Origin: Streptomyces actuosus
GTDB lineage: Bacteria > Actinomycetota > Actinomycetes > Streptomycetales > Streptomycetaceae
Reading direction: 5' to 3'
NCBI RefSeq assembly: GCF_016921115.1
Contig: NZ_JAFFZS010000029.1
Span: 44,221-108,220, forward strand
DNA length: 64,000 nucleotides
A model generated the notes under the pieces. It was given only the letters and a program-made list of their open reading frames with translations, had not been told where the DNA came from and made no database searches. Position 1 is the first letter of the stretch; each line of letters opens with the position of its first letter. This document shows positions 33,167-41,459 of the stretch, one piece after another. Made by a program: the position numbers and the translations under genes.

Positions 33167-36100
33167 TCAGCCTTCCGGGAAGGAGGTGTAGACGACGTAC
33201 TTGGTCGGCTTGTGCATCTTCCCCACGTACTTCAGCTTGATCACCACCTTGTTCCCGGCGGGGGACGTGCGCGCCCGGTCACCGTCCTTCACCCACTTGG
33301 TGCCCAAGGATCCTTCGTCTTTCAGCGTCCAGGTGACGGGCAGAAGATCCCTGTTCGGGTCGAAGCCGATTTTCTTCCCGATGCGCTGGGCCTGCCGGAC
33401 CTTCCAGTCCTCCAGCTTCTGCGCGTTCTTCGGGTTCTTGATCCACTCCTTCATGGCCTGGTCGACGGCGCGTGCGGCGGTTGCTTCGTCAGCCCACCGC
33501 GTCGCCACACCGCCCGGCGTGTCCAGCGCCTTCCGCACCATCTCCTCGTCGGTCTTCCGCACATGCTCCCGCAGGGTGTGGGCACCTGCGATGTCCTCGT
33601 CCGCCAGGATGTCTGTGCAGTTGTGGACAAGGACGTCATACGACCGGGCGCCCGCGGTACCGACGTAGAAGCTGTGCAGCCCGTCGATCGACAGGTCGAA
33701 CACCTCACGGGGCGCGAGGTCGCTCCGCGTCCGCAGTGACCTCACCGTGTGCCGCGTGCCGTCCGGGGTGCGGAGCCGGTCGCCCGCTCGGAGCTCGGAC
33801 ACCCGGGTCCAGCCATCGCCGTCCACCCAGAGGCGGTGGCCCGCCGTGCTGGTGAGGGCACCGTCGGCCAGGGTGACGTCCACCAGGAGCGTGGTCCGGT
33901 GCCGGAACGTGTCGGTCACCGGCTGCGCGCTTCCGCGCCCGGTCTGGGGGGCGTCGGCGAGAACCAGATCACCGGTCCGTACGTCCCGGATCGCCTTGTG
34001 GCTGCCGTCCGCCATCAGCACCCGGGTGTCACCCGGGAAGCTGTTCACCCGGCAGGCGGCGAGCACGTCCTCGTACGTGTTGACCGTGCCCTCGATCCTG
34101 GCGATGGTCGCGGGGTCGATCTCCTCCAGGGCCTTCAGGGCCCTAAGCGCGTCGCGAACCCCCACGCCGGTGCGCAGCGCCGCGTCCAGGGCGCGCATCG
34201 CCTCGGCGACCTTGCCGAACGCCTTGCCGGGGATGAAGTTGCTTGCCGCCCAGGCGCAGCCACTGACGCTGCCGTGCCAGCAGTCGACGAAGTCCTGGAC
34301 GAGTACTGCCTTGAGGATCTGGTAGACGACGGTCTGCTTGATCAGGTCGAGCTTGCTGAAGTACTGGGTGACCTTCTTCTGCAGCCCCTTGAAGGGTTCC
34401 CTGCTGAGGTGCAGGGTGTCCTCCACCGGGCAGCCCGACTCGGTCGCCGGTACGTCGGCGTTGGTGCACAGGTAGAAGTCGACCTTGACGTCGAACGTCA
34501 CATCGAAGGAGACCTTGCAGCCCGTGAGGCCGATGTCGATGACGCAGTCGTTGAGCTGCTTGGCCTCGGTGATCTCGATGGTGTCCTCGTCGACGACGTA
34601 GAACACGCCGCCGATGCCGGTGCCCGCGCCGCTGCTGACCTGTTGGTTGGCCTTCGCTCGTTCCGCCTTTTCGGCTGCTTCCTGGGCTTCCTCGGCGTAT
34701 TTCGCGGCGTCCTTGGCGGCTTGTTCGGCGGCGGTGGCGTCGGCGTCAGCCTGCTTGGCTGCGGCGCGGGCGTCCTTGGCGGCCTGTTCGGCTGCGGCTG
34801 CCGCTTCTCGGGCCGCGGCCGCGTCCGTTGCCGCCTGGTCGGCCGAGTCGCGGGCCTGCTTCGCGTAGCCTTCGGCGCCGGTGGCGGCCTTGTCGGCGGC
34901 GTCTGCGTCGGCTGAGGCTTTGTGCTGGTAGTCGAGGGTGCGGGTGAGGGAGTCGGAGGCTTGGGCGGCGTAGTCGGCGGCGTCGGCCGCGTAGCCGAGC
35001 GCCGCCTTGGCGGACTTGCGGGCGTCGACCGCGTGCCGGGCTGCGGAGGCGGCGGCGGTGTAGGCGGCCTTGGTGTCTCCGGTGGCCTTGTCGGCGAGGG
35101 CCTGGGCCGCGGAGGCGGCCTGGGCGGCGTTGTCGGCGTGGGCCTGGGCGACGGCGAGCTGTTGCTCGGCGATCGTCTTCGAGGCCTGGCCGGTCAGGAC
35201 CGCCAGTCCGGCCGCGCTGTCGGTGTCCGCGTAGGGGGAGCCGAGTTCGACGGCGTCGTTGGCCGGTGCGGCGACCTGCGCGGCGGAGTGGCGGGCGTCG
35301 TCGGCGGCTTGGGCGGTGATGTAGGCGTGGCCGGCGGCCTGGGCGGAGGCGGTCAGGGCCTTGGCGGCCTCGGCCTTCGCGCCGTCGGCTTGCGTGGTGG
35401 CGGTCTTGGCGTGCTGTTCGGCCTCGTCGGCGAGGTGGACGGCGGTGCGTGCCGAGGTCGCGGACGTCTGGGCGGCCTTGATCGCGTCGGCGGCGGCGCT
35501 GGTGGCGGTCGCTACCGCCGCGTCCGTCTTCAGTTTGGCGGCCTGGGCCGCGTCGGCGTCGGAGCGGGCGCGTTTCGCTGCTGCTTCGGCGCGGGTGGCG
35601 GCGGCGTCCGCGTCCGCCGCGGCCTTGGTGGCGGCGTCGGCCTCGGTGCGGGCCTTGCCCGCGGCCGTCTCGGCGGTGGTGGCTGCCGCGTCGGCGGCGT
35701 CGGCCGCCTCGCGGGCGGCGGTGGCGGCGTCCGAGGCGTCCAGCGAGTCGGCGTAGGCGGCCTTCGCATCGGCCTTGGCGCGGGCCGCGTCCGCCTTCTG
35801 CTCGGCGTCCCAGGCGTCGTCGCGCTTGGCCCTGGCATGGTCGGCGGCCTTCTCCGCCTCGCCGCGCCTGGTGGCGGCGGTCGCCTGCGCCTGCTCGGCC
35901 CTGGTCTGCGCCTGCTGCGCCGCCGTGGCCTGCGCTTGGGCGTTCTTCTTGTGCTGGGCGGCCTCGGCCTGTTTCGCCGCGGCGGTGGCCTTCTGCGCCT
36001 TCGCCGTCTTCTCCTGGGCCTCGGCGGCCAGTCGTTTGGCGTGCGCGGTGGCCGCGGCGGCCTTGGCGTCGGCTTCCGCCTGGGTGGCGTCGGCGAGTTT

Positions 36101-38116
36101 CGCCTTGGCGATGCCCGCCTGGTCCTTGGCGGTCTCGGCCTGGTGGGCGGCGGCGTCGGCGGCGGCCTTGGCCTGCGCGTCGGCTTCCTGCGCGGCGGCG
36201 CGACGGAACGCGGCCTTGCTGGCCGCGGCCTGCGCCTTGGCCCGGTCGGCGACGGTGGTGCTGTCCCCGGCGGACGCCTTCGTCGCCTGGTAGGCGGTCT
36301 CGGCGGCCTTCGCCATCGCGTGCAGGGCCGCCGCGGACGCCTTGGTGACCTGCGCCTTCTGCATGCCGACGATCAGGCCGCGGCCTCGGGGGACCCCTCT
36401 GGCGTCGGCCTTGCGGTAGGCCTCGGCGAGGTTGGCGTCGGTGTCCTTGACCGCCTGGTCGGCGACCTTGACCTGGGCGTTGATCAGGTCGAGCTGCTTC
36501 TTCGCCGCCGCCTGGGTCCGGGTGATGCCCGTGTTGGCCTTGGTGAACTGGGCCTTGTCCGGGTAGCCCAGCCCATCGGTGCCGTTGTGGCCGGTCGGTT
36601 TGACGTCGAGCTGCTGCGGGCCGGTGCCGTTGCAGCCCCACAGCCACGCGTTGTAGCCCTGGTCGTAGGTGTGGACGTCGAGGCATTTGCCGGTACCGAC
36701 GTTCTTGAGGCTGGTGGTGCCGTTCAGGCTGAACTTCCACGTCTGCGGCGGGTTGTTCTTGCACGACCAGATCTCGATCTTCGTGCCGTTCGCCGCGTTG
36801 TTGCCCCGCACGTCCAGACACTTCTGCGTGCCCACACTGCGCACGTGCAGACCCGAGTCGTCACCGTAGACGACCCACTTCTGCGCTGCGGTCCCGTTGC
36901 AGGTGTGGATCTGCACCGGCGTGCCGTTGTTCGGGTTGTTGCCCTCCACGTCCAGGCACTTGCCCTTGGCGGCGTGGAACTCCATCACCACCGGCGCGTC
37001 GCCCAGCCAGCCGGCCCCGCCCGGTGACCAGTAGTCCAGCCAGTGCGTCAGGTGGTCGGCGATCCAGGACTGCGCGATCGCCTCACCCAGATTCTGCGCA
37101 CCCGCGGCCAGCGCATCGGTGGCCTTCCTGTTCGCAGCCAGGATCCACTTGCGCTGCGTGGCCTGGTCCGCGACCTCGCTCTGCCACTCCTCGGAGGCCG
37201 CCCTGACCTCCTTGCCCAGCACCTTGTCGGGATCGACCGGGTTGTGCCAGTTGCAGCCGGCGAAGCGGGCCTTGAGGTCCTCCACCGCGACCCGGAACGG
37301 CAACGTCCCCGGCCGGGGAGCGGCCTTCGGGAACCCCCCGGAACCCAGGAAGATCCGGGCGTCATCCGCCCACACACGATGACCGGAGGTGACGTAGTCC
37401 TGCCACCCGCGCCACTCCTCGTACGGAACACCCCCCGGCGACCAGTCGTCCTTGCCGCCGTAGAGCTTGGTACCCAGCGCCAGGAACGCCGCCTTGGTCT
37501 TGTCGTCCGCCTTCGTCGTCGGGTCGGCGTAGTAGGAGTCCTCGGCAGTCCACCAGCGCTGACCGATCCACGGACCCAACCCCGTCTGGGTGAAGAAGTC
37601 CTCCTTGCCGTCGTTCGGCGAGCCGGGCGGCCGATGGAAACCGGCGACGGTGTAGCCGCCGGGGGTCTCCAGGCCGCTCAGCGCCTCCTGCCACACATCC
37701 TTGCGGGCACCGAGCTTGGCAGCCTTCTCGTCCCAGCCGTCCCGGTCCTCCTCGAACGCCTTGCTCAGCGGTGTGTCGTTCCAGTACTGGCGGTCGGCCA
37801 GCGCATGCAGTTCGTCGGCGGGCAACGGGGGCTGGCCCAAAGCCTTCTGCCCGATCGCGAACATGTGCGGCCCGCCCCTGCGCAGCACACCGGCCATCAG
37901 GCACTGATCCTGCCGGACCTGCTCCGCACTCCCGGCGTCGAAGCCGTCATACGAATCGGCGACCGGGGCGGTGCGCGGGTTCTGGCCGGTGACCGGCTCC
38001 GGATGTACGGCGGTGGCAATCAAGGCGATCGAGGCGAGGGAGACGACCGGAGCCGTCAACCTCCTCGCCCACCCGGGAGTTCTGCCCCGTTTCGCTACGC
38101 GTCCTCTATGCGACAC
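33167..38116 (-). CDS. Secreted polymorphic toxin: lectin, coiled coil, HINT and RNase A-like CdiA-type domain
   Basis: 1649 residues from GTG 38116 (AGGAGAGGG upstream; the frame opens 46 codons earlier). Signal sequence about 1-45; N-terminal domain about 50-375; ricin-type beta-trefoil about 378-505 with KCLDV and QKW/QTW repeats; Ala-rich coiled coil about 520-1160; pretoxin region about 1160-1350 (ASNFIPGKAFGKVAEAM); HINT domain about 1350-1500 (NSFPGDTRVLMADGSHK to VLVHNC), expected to self-cleave. The terminal ~150 residues match the RNase A-like CdiA-CT pattern: HTLREHVRKTDEEM, a WADEATAARAVDQAM block and the final YVVYTSFP. Presumed ribonuclease delivered to competitors; antidote follows at 33163. 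The coiled coil contains the 1161-bp repeat copy B. Target cells and release route are inference. Confidence 0.87.
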   Translation of the reverse strand: MSHRGRVAKRGRTPGWARRLTAPVVSLASIALIATAVHPEPVTGQNPRTAPVADSYDGFDAGSAEQVRQDQCLMAGVLRRGGPHMFAIGQKALGQPPLPADELHALADRQYWNDTPLSKAFEEDRDGWDEKAAKLGARKDVWQEALSGLETPGGYTVAGFHRPPGSPNDGKEDFFTQTGLGPWIGQRWWTAEDSYYADPTTKADDKTKAAFLALGTKLYGGKDDWSPGGVPYEEWRGWQDYVTSGHRVWADDARIFLGSGGFPKAAPRPGTLPFRVAVEDLKARFAGCNWHNPVDPDKVLGKEVRAASEEWQSEVADQATQRKWILAANRKATDALAAGAQNLGEAIAQSWIADHLTHWLDYWSPGGAGWLGDAPVVMEFHAAKGKCLDVEGNNPNNGTPVQIHTCNGTAAQKWVVYGDDSGLHVRSVGTQKCLDVRGNNAANGTKIEIWSCKNNPPQTWKFSLNGTTSLKNVGTGKCLDVHTYDQGYNAWLWGCNGTGPQQLDVKPTGHNGTDGLGYPDKAQFTKANTGITRTQAAAKKQLDLINAQVKVADQAVKDTDANLAEAYRKADARGVPRGRGLIVGMQKAQVTKASAAALHAMAKAAETAYQATKASAGDSTTVADRAKAQAAASKAAFRRAAAQEADAQAKAAADAAAHQAETAKDQAGIAKAKLADATQAEADAKAAAATAHAKRLAAEAQEKTAKAQKATAAAKQAEAAQHKKNAQAQATAAQQAQTRAEQAQATAATRRGEAEKAADHARAKRDDAWDAEQKADAARAKADAKAAYADSLDASDAATAAREAADAADAAATTAETAAGKARTEADAATKAAADADAAATRAEAAAKRARSDADAAQAAKLKTDAAVATATSAAADAIKAAQTSATSARTAVHLADEAEQHAKTATTQADGAKAEAAKALTASAQAAGHAYITAQAADDARHSAAQVAAPANDAVELGSPYADTDSAAGLAVLTGQASKTIAEQQLAVAQAHADNAAQAASAAQALADKATGDTKAAYTAAASAARHAVDARKSAKAALGYAADAADYAAQASDSLTRTLDYQHKASADADAADKAATGAEGYAKQARDSADQAATDAAAAREAAAAAEQAAKDARAAAKQADADATAAEQAAKDAAKYAEEAQEAAEKAERAKANQQVSSGAGTGIGGVFYVVDEDTIEITEAKQLNDCVIDIGLTGCKVSFDVTFDVKVDFYLCTNADVPATESGCPVEDTLHLSREPFKGLQKKVTQYFSKLDLIKQTVVYQILKAVLVQDFVDCWHGSVSGCAWAASNFIPGKAFGKVAEAMRALDAALRTGVGVRDALRALKALEEIDPATIARIEGTVNTYEDVLAACRVNSFPGDTRVLMADGSHKAIRDVRTGDLVLADAPQTGRGSAQPVTDTFRHRTTLLVDVTLADGALTSTAGHRLWVDGDGWTRVSELRAGDRLRTPDGTRHTVRSLRTRSDLAPREVFDLSIDGLHSFYVGTAGARSYDVLVHNCTDILADEDIAGAHTLREHVRKTDEEMVRKALDTPGGVATRWADEATAARAVDQAMKEWIKNPKNAQKLEDWKVRQAQRIGKKIGFDPNRDLLPVTWTLKDEGSLGTKWVKDGDRARTSPAGNKVVIKLKYVGKMHKPTKYVVYTSFPEG
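34700..35860 (-). repeat. Direct repeat copy B, inside the intact toxin gene
   Basis: Partner of 29838-30998 (1161 bp, one mismatch). It ends at 34700, where the intact gene continues AKYAEEAQEAAEKAERAKANQQ whereas copy A continues into the orphan tip, so the repeat border coincides with the point where C-terminal modules differ. Confidence 0.93.
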
Positions 38117-38606
38117 GCGTATCCCTCTCCTCTGCAAGAAGAGGTGGTTCGCAGCGCAGACGGGAGAGAGGCGACCGGGCCCGCGAGGTCTCGGGCACGG
38201 TGATGGTGCGTGGCGCTTCCCCCCGGTACGCCGCTCGGTCGTGCACCCGGACACGTACGGACTGGTCAGGTCCGTCCGGGAGCGGTCACCACCCTAGGCA
38301 CACCGGAGATCCACAGAGCAAGAGCGTTTCTCCTAGCAGTAGTTACCGACGGTCACGACGGCGACCGGACGGCGGCTGTGCAAACCCTGTGAAGGACCAC
38401 TTCACGCGAGTTCCACTCCGCGCACGCAACGTCACCATGAGACCGAGGTCACAGCGGCCGAAGGCTGGTCGCCCCCGGCCCGCCTCGCCGACGAGGCTGC
38501 GGCGGTGTCGACCCGCGACGTGGGACTGCACCACCCCGTCGGGTCGGCGGGGGCGCTCGGCCCTTCTTCGTGCGTGAGGGGAGGGGGCCGCCGCGCCGGT
38601 GCCGCA
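38117..38606. other. Upstream region of the toxin gene
   Basis: 490 bp between the toxin start and the pyk terminator. No gene recognised. It must contain the toxin promoter; I see no convincing dyad or sigma-factor consensus. Confidence 0.5.
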
Positions 38607-38648
38607 CACCACCGAGGGCACCCCTCGGAAGGGGTGCCCTCGGTGGTG
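38607..38648 (-). terminator. Terminator of pyk
   Basis: CACCACCGAGGGCACCCC / GGGGTGCCCTCGGTGGTG perfect 18-bp stem with 6-base loop, 29 bases past the pyk stop. Right border of the accessory region. Confidence 0.88.
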
Positions 38649-38676
38649 CGCGGAAGCCGTGGCGGAGTCGTCGGGG

Positions 38677-40107
38677 TCAGTCCCGTTCGCCGCTGCCCAG
38701 GTGGTGGACCCGGACCATGTTGGTGGTGCCGGGCACGCCGGGCGGGGAGCCGGCCGTGATGATCAGGACGTCGCCCTCGTCGAAGCGGTTGAGCTTCATG
38801 ACCTCCTGGTCGACCAGGTCGACCATCTCGTCGGTGGTGTTGACGAAGGGCACGACGTGCGACTCCACGCCCCAGCTGAGAGCCAGCTGGTTGCGGGTGC
38901 CCTCGTCGGTGGTGAAGGCGAGGATCGGCTGCGTGGCCCGGTAGCGGGACAGCCGGCGGGCGGTGTCACCGGACTTGGTGAAGGCGACCAGGCCCTTGCC
39001 GCCGAGGAAGTCGGCGATCTCGCAGGCCGCGCGGGCCACCGAGCCGCCCTGGGTGCGCGGCTTCTTGCCCGGCACCAGCGGCTGCAGGCCCTTGCTCAGC
39101 AGCTCCTCCTCGGCCGCGGAGACGATCTTCGACATCGTCTTGACCGTCTCGATCGGGTACGCGCCCACGCTCGACTCGGCGGACAGCATGACCGCGTCGG
39201 CACCGTCCAGGATCGCGTTGGCCACGTCGGAGGCCTCGGCGCGGGTCGGACGCGAGTTGGTGATCATCGACTCCATCATCTGGGTCGCGACGATCACCGG
39301 CTTGGCGTTGCGCCGGCACAGCTCGATCAGGCGCTTCTGCACCATGGGGACCTTTTCGAGCGGGTACTCGACGGCCAGGTCGCCGCGGGCCACCATCACG
39401 CCGTCGAACGCCATGACGACGTCCGTCATGTTCTCGACCGCCTGCGGCTTCTCCACCTTGGCGACGACCGGGACGCGGCGGCCCTCCTCGTCCATGACGC
39501 GGTGCACGTCGTGGACGTCCTTGGCGTCGCGGACGAAGGACAGGGCGACCAGGTCGCAGCCCATGCGGAGGGCGAAGCGGAGGTCCTCGACGTCCTTGTC
39601 GCTGAGCGCGGGCACGTTCACGGCCGCGCCGGGCAGGTTGATGCCCTTGTGGTCGGAGACGACACCGCCCTCGATGACGATCGTCCGCACCCGCGGGCCG
39701 TCGACCTCGGTGACCTTCAGCTCGACGTTGCCGTCGTTGATGAGGATCTGGTCGCCCTTGGTGACGTCGCCGGGCAGGCCCTTGTACGTGGTCCCGCAGA
39801 TCTGCTTGTCGCCCGGTACGTCCTCGGTCGTGATGACGAACTCGTCACCGCGCTCCAGCTCGACCGGACCCTCGGCGAAGGTCTCCAGGCGGATCTTCGG
39901 GCCCTGCAGGTCGGCGAGGACGCCGATGGCGCGGCCGGTCTCCTTGGACGCGGCGCGGACACGGTCGTAGCGGCCCTGGTGCTCGGCGTGAGTGCCGTGG
40001 CTGAAGTTGAAGCGGGCCACGTTCATGCCGGCCTCGATCAGCGCGACGAGCTGCTCGTGGGAGTCGACCGCGGGGCCGAGAGTACAGACGATTTTCGAAC
40101 GGCGCAT
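38677..40107 (-). CDS. pyk: Pyruvate kinase
   Basis: 476 residues; converts phosphoenolpyruvate and ADP to pyruvate and ATP. N-terminal RRSKIVCTLGPAVDS, substrate and metal motifs NFSHG, the active-site VVAKVEKPQAVEN and MVARGDLAVE, VATQMMESMI, and the C-terminal regulatory domain are all present. Standard length. It precedes the toxin locus and follows ackA-pta on the same strand, 83 bp downstream of ackA. S. coelicolor has two pyk genes, so I do not number this one. Confidence 0.95.
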   Translation of the reverse strand: MRRSKIVCTLGPAVDSHEQLVALIEAGMNVARFNFSHGTHAEHQGRYDRVRAASKETGRAIGVLADLQGPKIRLETFAEGPVELERGDEFVITTEDVPGDKQICGTTYKGLPGDVTKGDQILINDGNVELKVTEVDGPRVRTIVIEGGVVSDHKGINLPGAAVNVPALSDKDVEDLRFALRMGCDLVALSFVRDAKDVHDVHRVMDEEGRRVPVVAKVEKPQAVENMTDVVMAFDGVMVARGDLAVEYPLEKVPMVQKRLIELCRRNAKPVIVATQMMESMITNSRPTRAEASDVANAILDGADAVMLSAESSVGAYPIETVKTMSKIVSAAEEELLSKGLQPLVPGKKPRTQGGSVARAACEIADFLGGKGLVAFTKSGDTARRLSRYRATQPILAFTTDEGTRNQLALSWGVESHVVPFVNTTDEMVDLVDQEVMKLNRFDEGDVLIITAGSPPGVPGTTNMVRVHHLGSGERD

Positions 40108-40135
40108 GGGGCGATCCTATCGGTTTGTTTCGCTC

Positions 40136-40147
40136 CGGAATATTCCG
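40136..40147. promoter_or_regulatory. Palindrome in the pyk upstream region
   Basis: CGGAATATTCCG, 12 bp, 29 bp before the pyk ATG in an unusually AT-rich stretch. Possible promoter-proximal regulator site. Confidence 0.35.
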
Positions 40148-40190
40148 TCTGGTGGAAAGTACAAATGAGGAAGTGCCCGCTCAGTTGGGC

Positions 40191-41459
40191 TCAGTTGTTC
40201 TTTCCGACCAGCGCGTAGGTCTGAGTCGCGATCTCCAGTTCCTCGTCCGTCGGTACCACGGCCACGGCGACCCGCGCGTGCTCCGGCGAGATCAGGCGCG
40301 GCGCGTCGCCGCGGACGGCGTTCAGCTCGGCGTCGACCGCCAGTCCCAGCCCCTCCAGGCCCGCCACGGCCGCCTCCCGCACCGGCGCCGCGTTCTCGCC
40401 GACCCCGGCGGTGAACGCGACGGCGTCCACGGTGCCGAGCACGGCGCAATAGGCGCCGATGTACTTCTTCAGCCGGTGAATGTAGATGTCGAAGGCCAGC
40501 CGCGCCTGTTCGTCGCCCTCGTCGATCCGGCGCCGGATCTCCCGCATGTCGTTGTCCCCGCACAGGCCGATCAGTCCGCTCCTCTTGTTGAGGAGAGTGT
40601 CGATCGCGTCGGCGGACATTCCGCCAACGCGCATCAAATGGAAGATGACGGCCGGGTCCATGTCCCCCGAGCGGGTGCCCATCACAAGCCCCTCCAGCGG
40701 CGTCAGCCCCATGGAGGTGTCCACGCACCGGCCCTTCCTGACCGCGGACGCCGACGCCCCGTTGCCCAGGTGCAGCACGATGACGTTCACGTCCTCGGGT
40801 GCCTTGCCGAGCAGCTTCGCCGTCGCCCGGGAGACGTACGCGTGCGAGGTCCCGTGGAAGCCGTACCGGCGCACGCGGTACCGGTCGGCGGTCTCGACGT
40901 CGATGGCGTAGCGGGCCGCCGACTCCGGCATCGTCGTGTGGAACGCGGTGTCGAAGACGGCGACCTGCGGCAGGTCAGGACGCAGGGCCTGCGCGGTGCG
41001 GATGCCGGTCAGGTTGGCCGGGTTGTGCAGCGGGGCGACCGGGATCAGCCGCTCGATCTCCGCCAGCACCGCGTCGTCGATGATCGTCGGCTCGGTGAAC
41101 CGCCTGCCGCCGTGCACCACCCGGTGGCCGATGGCCGCCAGCTCGGGGGAGTCCAGGCCCAGGCCGTCCTTGGCCAGTTCCTCGGCGACGGCCTTCAGTG
41201 CGGCGTCGTGGTCGGCGATCGGGCCGGTGACCTCGCGGCTGTCGCCGCCCGCGGCGAGCGGGGTGTGCTTCAGACGGGAGGTCTGCTCGCCGATCCGCTC
41301 GACGAGCCCCACCGCCAGCCGGCTGCTGTCGCGCATGTCGAGCAGCTGGTACTTCACCGACGACGAGCCGGAGTTGAGCACGAGGACCCGTGAGGCGGGC
41401 GGGCGGTGCGGCCCGTCGGACGCGGCGGTGGCGGGGGTGGAGGGCTGCTGGGCGGTCAC
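40191..41459 (-). CDS. ackA: Acetate kinase
   Basis: 422 residues; interconverts acetate plus ATP and acetyl phosphate. LVLNSGSSSVKYQLLD, GHRVVHGG, FDTAFHTTMP, YGFHGTSHAYV, HLGNGAS, DTSMGLTPLEGL and TAGVGENA are textbook motifs. GTG 41459 overlaps the pta stop (GTGA), so ackA and pta are coupled. It has a short Ala/Pro N-terminal extension of about 25 residues before the conserved start. Confidence 0.95.
   Translation of the reverse strand: MTAQQPSTPATAASDGPHRPPASRVLVLNSGSSSVKYQLLDMRDSSRLAVGLVERIGEQTSRLKHTPLAAGGDSREVTGPIADHDAALKAVAEELAKDGLGLDSPELAAIGHRVVHGGRRFTEPTIIDDAVLAEIERLIPVAPLHNPANLTGIRTAQALRPDLPQVAVFDTAFHTTMPESAARYAIDVETADRYRVRRYGFHGTSHAYVSRATAKLLGKAPEDVNVIVLHLGNGASASAVRKGRCVDTSMGLTPLEGLVMGTRSGDMDPAVIFHLMRVGGMSADAIDTLLNKRSGLIGLCGDNDMREIRRRIDEGDEQARLAFDIYIHRLKKYIGAYCAVLGTVDAVAFTAGVGENAAPVREAAVAGLEGLGLAVDAELNAVRGDAPRLISPEHARVAVAVVPTDEELEIATQTYALVGKNN

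Noticed and set aside
27601..38648. Integrative element (prophage, ICE, IS) carrying the toxin locus
   Set aside because: No integrase, transposase, tRNA gene or flanking att-like direct repeats seen; the borders are simply terminators of core operons.
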